DNA of 23,851 bases from contig DATNGG010000148.1 in NCBI GenBank assembly GCA_035605975.1, positions 1-23,851 on the forward strand, in the 5' to 3' direction. The stretch is from CAIKMD01 sp035605975. Lineage in GTDB: Bacteria > Pseudomonadota > Alphaproteobacteria > ATCC43930 > CGMCC-115725. Position 1 is the first letter of the stretch. Every line of letters begins with the position of its first letter. Positions 20,944 through 23,851 of this stretch are shown one piece after another. Both the position numbers and the translations under genes were made by a program. Below the pieces are notes generated by a model. The model was not told the origin of the DNA. It ran no database searches and saw only the letters and a program-made list of their open reading frames with translations.

Positions 20944-21753
20944 GTGGATAGGCTTTATCCACGCAGGACGCGTCTGCTCGCGCCGCAGGCGAAGCTGGCG
21001 CGCATGCAGGAGCGCGGCATCGCGCAACTGCGCGCACGGATTGCCCGGATCGAGCATAGGGGGCGGTCGCGGCACCGGGTTCTGCCCTTCGGTGTGCCGG
21101 CGCTCGACGAACGCTTGCCGCAGGGCGGTTTGGCGTGCGGTGCGCTGCACGAGATCGGCGGCAATGGCTTCGGCGCGGTGCATGGTGCCGCCGCCGCGCT
21201 CTTTACCGCGGGGATGCTGGCGCGCCTCAGCGGCCCGATTTTCTGGTGCCTTTCCCGGCGCGATCTCTTCGCGCCCGCCCTGGCCGGCGTCGGGCTGCAT
21301 CCCGACCGGGTGGTCTATGCCGAGGCGAAGGATGACGCGGCGGTGCTCCTCTGCATGGAGGAGGCCCTGCGCCATGCCGGCCTCGCCGCCGTGGTCGGCG
21401 AGGTGTCGCGCCTTTCGATGACGGCATCGCGGCGGCTGCAGCTTGCGGCGGAGGCTTCCGGCGTGACGGCTTTCGTGCTGCGCCGCTGGAGAAGCGTCGC
21501 CGCCGCCGAGGAATTCGCTCGGACCACCGCCGCGACGACACGCTGGCGCATTGCGGCGGCACCGTCCTCGCCCTTGCCGGTGCCGGGCATAGGCCGGCCG
21601 CGCTGGATCGTCGAGCTGATCCGCTCGCGCGCGGGCGAATGCGGGATTTGGGAAATGGAGGCCTGCGATGCGCAGGGTTGTCTCGCTCTACCTGCCGAGT
21701 TGGCCGACCGATCGGCTGTGGCGGCGGATGGGCGATACGCCGTCACCGCCTGA
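20944..21753 (+). CDS. imuA: SOS mutagenesis protein ImuA
   Basis: A 269-aa RecA/SulA-related ImuA, partner of ImuB and DnaE2 in error-prone lesion bypass. It carries RHRVLPFGVPALDERLPQGG and LHEIGGNGFGAVHGAAAALF in the N-terminal half, the degenerate RecA-like core of the family. GTG 20944 is preceded by GGAGG five bases upstream. The gene overlaps imuB by 86 bp. It lies under a LexA box, so it should be induced by DNA damage. Confidence 0.93.
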   Translation: MDRLYPRRTRLLAPQAKLARMQERGIAQLRARIARIEHRGRSRHRVLPFGVPALDERLPQGGLACGALHEIGGNGFGAVHGAAAALFTAGMLARLSGPIFWCLSRRDLFAPALAGVGLHPDRVVYAEAKDDAAVLLCMEEALRHAGLAAVVGEVSRLSMTASRRLQLAAEASGVTAFVLRRWRSVAAAEEFARTTAATTRWRIAAAPSSPLPVPGIGRPRWIVELIRSRAGECGIWEMEACDAQGCLALPAELADRSAVAADGRYAVTA

Positions 21754-23188
21754 GGCGCCGCTCGTCACCGCTGCCCGCGAGGGGCAGCGCCGAATCATCG
21801 CCGCGGCCGACCACGCGGCGCGCGCGCTCGGCATCGAGCCGGGACTCGATTTGGCGCAAGCCCAGGCACGCGTGCCTGGCCTGCACATCGTACCTGCTGA
21901 TCCTGCCGCTGATGCCGCGGCGCTCGAGCGGCTCGCGCTCTGGGCGCTGCGCCGCTACAGCCCGCTCGTGGCGCTCGACTCGCCGGATGGGCTGCTGCTC
22001 GACATGACCGGCGCGGCGCATCTCTTCGACGGCGAGCCGGCGCTGCTGAAAGGCATGATCGCGCGGCTGAAAAAAACCCGGATCGCGGCGCGCGCCGGGC
22101 TTGCCGACACGGTGGGGGCCGCGCATGCGCTGGCGCGTTTTGCCGCCCGGCCGGTTGCGATCGCGCTGCCGCGGCAAACAAGCGAAGCGGTCGCAAGCTT
22201 GCCGTTGGCGGCGCTGCGGCTCGATCCGCTGCTGATCGACCGCCTGCGCCGTCTCGGCTTCGAGAGCATCGCCGAGCTCGCGGCGACGCCGCGCGCGCCT
22301 TTGGCGTTGCGCTTCGGTGCAGAACCCGGCCGCCGTCTCGATCAGATTTTCGGCCGTCTCGCCGAGCCGATCGCGCCGATCCAGCCACGCGCGCTCATCC
22401 AATTGCGCCGCGGCTTTGCCGAGCCGATCGCCGCGCCGGAAACGCTGGCTCGCTATACGTCGAAGCTCAGCGAAGCGCTTTGCGTTAAGCTGGAGCAGCA
22501 AGGTCTCGGCATCCGCCGCGCCGATCTCCTGTTCCAGCGCGTCGACAATCAGATCCAATCGATCCGCATCGGCACGGCGCGGCCGGTGCGCGATGCGGCG
22601 CGCCTCGCGCGTCTTTTCATCGATCGGCTGGAAAGCATCGATCCCGGTCTGGGTGTCGAGGCGATGAGTCTCCGGGCGACGCTCACCGAGCCCTTGGCCT
22701 TGCGCCAGCGCAACGCGCTCGAGGACGAGACCGGCTCGGACATCGCGGCGCTCATCGACACGCTCGCCAACCGGATCGGCGCCGAGAAGCTTTATCGCGC
22801 GGCGCCGATCGAAAGCGATCTGCCCGAGCGTACGGTGACGCGTGTGGCGCCGCTCGCGCCGCCGGGCGTCGCGGCATGGCCCGCGCCTTGGCCGCGACCC
22901 CTTCGGCTGCTGACACCGCCCGAGCCGGTCGAGACGATGGCGCTGCTCCCCGATCACCCGCCCGTCCATTTCATCTGGCGGGGCACGCGCCGGCGCGTCG
23001 CGCGCGCCGATGGGCCGGAGCGCATCTTCGGCGAATGGTGGCGCCGCGCCGCCGAAGAGGCCGCTACCCGCGACTATTTCATGGTCGAGGACGAGGCAGG
23101 CGAGCGCTTCTGGCTCTTCCGCAGTGGCGATGGCGCCGATCCCGCTTCCGGCGATCTGCGCTGGTACATCCACGGGATTTTCGCATGA
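21668..23188 (+). CDS. imuB: Y-family polymerase-like protein ImuB
   Basis: A 506-aa protein with the DinB/UmuC-like fold (MRRVVSLYLPSWPTDRL, AADHAARALGIEPGLDLAQAQ, LLLDMTGAAHLFDGE, the ARAGLADTVGAAHALARF stretch) and a long C-terminal tail. The first position reads LYLPSWP, without the DxD-type metal ligands of active Y-family enzymes, as is usual for ImuB, which acts as a hub joining ImuA, DnaE2 and the beta clamp. ATG 21668 follows GGAGG inside the end of imuA. Its stop overlaps the dnaE2 start in an ATGA. Confidence 0.95.
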   Translation: MRRVVSLYLPSWPTDRLWRRMGDTPSPPEAPLVTAAREGQRRIIAAADHAARALGIEPGLDLAQAQARVPGLHIVPADPAADAAALERLALWALRRYSPLVALDSPDGLLLDMTGAAHLFDGEPALLKGMIARLKKTRIAARAGLADTVGAAHALARFAARPVAIALPRQTSEAVASLPLAALRLDPLLIDRLRRLGFESIAELAATPRAPLALRFGAEPGRRLDQIFGRLAEPIAPIQPRALIQLRRGFAEPIAAPETLARYTSKLSEALCVKLEQQGLGIRRADLLFQRVDNQIQSIRIGTARPVRDAARLARLFIDRLESIDPGLGVEAMSLRATLTEPLALRQRNALEDETGSDIAALIDTLANRIGAEKLYRAAPIESDLPERTVTRVAPLAPPGVAAWPAPWPRPLRLLTPPEPVETMALLPDHPPVHFIWRGTRRRVARADGPERIFGEWWRRAAEEAATRDYFMVEDEAGERFWLFRSGDGADPASGDLRWYIHGIFA

Positions 23189-23851
23189 GCGTTTACGCCG
23201 AGCTTCAGGTCACGACGCATTTCTCCTTCCTGCGCGGTGCCTCGAGCTGCGAGGAATTGTTCAGCCAGGCGGCCTTGCTCGGCCTTCCGGCGCTTGGCAT
23301 CGCCGACCGTCATTCGCTCGCCGGCATCGTCCGTGCCCATGAGGCGGCGAAAATCACCGGCGTGCGCGCGATCATCGGCTGCCGCCTCGATCTCGATGAC
23401 GGCACCGTGCTGCTGGTCTATCCCACCGACCGAGCCGCCTATGGCCGGCTGTGCCGGCTGCTGACGCTGGGTAAAGGCCGCGCCGGCAAAGGCGGCTGCA
23501 GCCTCGGCTGGAGCGATGTCGTCGCTCACGGGAGCGGCCTCGTCGCGCTGCTCGTGCCCGATCAGCCGGATGCGCTCTGCGCCACGCGGCTGCGGCGTCT
23601 CGCGCAAGATTTCGGGGATCGTGCCTATCTCGCTTTATCGCTGCGGCGCCGGCCGGGCGATCCGTTGCGGCTTCATCGCCTCACCAATCTCGCGGCCGAG
23701 GCCGGCATTACCACCGTCGCCACCAATGACGTGCTGTTCCATCAGCCGCAGCGGCGCATCCTTCAGGACGTGGTCACCTGCATCCGCGAAGGCTGCACCA
23801 TCGATGCGGCCGGCTTTCGTCGCGAGCGCCATGCCGACCGGTTTTTGAAAG
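23185..23851 (+). CDS. dnaE2: error-prone DNA polymerase DnaE2 (N-terminal part)
   Basis: The first 222 residues of a polymerase III alpha-type enzyme usually of about 1,050-1,100 aa. The PHP domain is recognisable (YAELQVTTHFSFLRGASS, LGIADRHSLAGIVRAHEAA, IIGCRLDL, and later TVATNDVLFHQPQRRILQDV). ATG 23185 overlaps the imuB stop (ATGA), so translation is coupled. The gene runs off the right edge, so the catalytic domain cannot be checked. In the cassette it performs the error-prone synthesis, with ImuA and ImuB. Confidence 0.95.
   Translation, partial: MSVYAELQVTTHFSFLRGASSCEELFSQAALLGLPALGIADRHSLAGIVRAHEAAKITGVRAIIGCRLDLDDGTVLLVYPTDRAAYGRLCRLLTLGKGRAGKGGCSLGWSDVVAHGSGLVALLVPDQPDALCATRLRRLAQDFGDRAYLALSLRRRPGDPLRLHRLTNLAAEAGITTVATNDVLFHQPQRRILQDVVTCIREGCTIDAAGFRRERHADRFLK

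Noticed and set aside
21743..23173. 476-aa minus-strand ORF
   Set aside because: Shadow of imuB; composition is Arg/Asp/His-rich without recognisable domains.
1..23851. CRISPR array, rRNA, complete tRNA, prophage
   Set aside because: No regularly spaced repeats, no rRNA-like stretch, no cloverleaf and no phage structural or integrase genes were seen.

Overview
The window is GC-rich DNA from an alphaproteobacterium, most likely a member of the Hyphomicrobiales (Rhizobiales). The evidence is a LexA operator of the GAAC-N7-GAAC type before an imuA-imuB-dnaE2 cassette, three promoters of the EcfG general-stress type (GGAAC-N16-GGTT), an ECF sigma factor with an NrsF-like anti-sigma factor, a class I PHA synthase and an OpgC-type acyltransferase. 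Species cannot be told from the sequence alone.

Layout. (1) Positions 140-2884 are an apparently intact transposon: 24-bp terminal inverted repeats (23/24 identical), a 9-bp target duplication, an IS1595/ISXO2-type DDE transposase and several small passenger ORFs. (2) 2976-3753 holds two small membrane proteins. (3) 3900-6085 (minus) is a translationally coupled pair, a UbiD-type prenyl-FMN decarboxylase followed by a class II aldolase-like protein. (4) phaC (6293-8281) lies divergent to that pair, with an FNR/FixK-like box in between. It is convergent with a ferritin-like di-iron protein (8291-9127, minus). (5) 9281-10748 encodes an Mpo1-like (DUF962) membrane protein and a luciferase-like flavin monooxygenase. 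(6) 10745-16363 is an ECF sigma-factor locus. The sigma factor and NrsF-like anti-sigma factor lie on the minus strand. A divergent operon encodes a small secreted protein, a DoxX-like membrane protein and an unusual fusion of an OpgC acyltransferase with an LpqC/PHB-depolymerase-like esterase. A TTC38-like repeat protein lies downstream on the minus strand. The operon and the TTC38-like gene each have a GTAACC-N15/16-CGAA promoter, so they look like one regulon. (7) 16529-18263 carries a DUF4168 protein, a glutathione S-transferase and a FlK-like thioesterase. (8) 18323-20815 (minus) is a general-stress block. It contains a PagL-like outer-membrane protein, a PhnA-like membrane protein, a 24-aa membrane peptide, a DUF892/YciF-like ferritin and a 60-aa basic protein. 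Three promoters of identical EcfG architecture precede its three transcription units. (9) 20944 to the right edge is the SOS mutagenesis operon imuA-imuB-dnaE2, with dnaE2 cut off by the window end.

The most notable items are the passenger-bearing transposon with readable ends, the OpgC-esterase fusion inside a small ECF regulon, and the run of three EcfG promoters that supports very small genes, including a 24-codon one.
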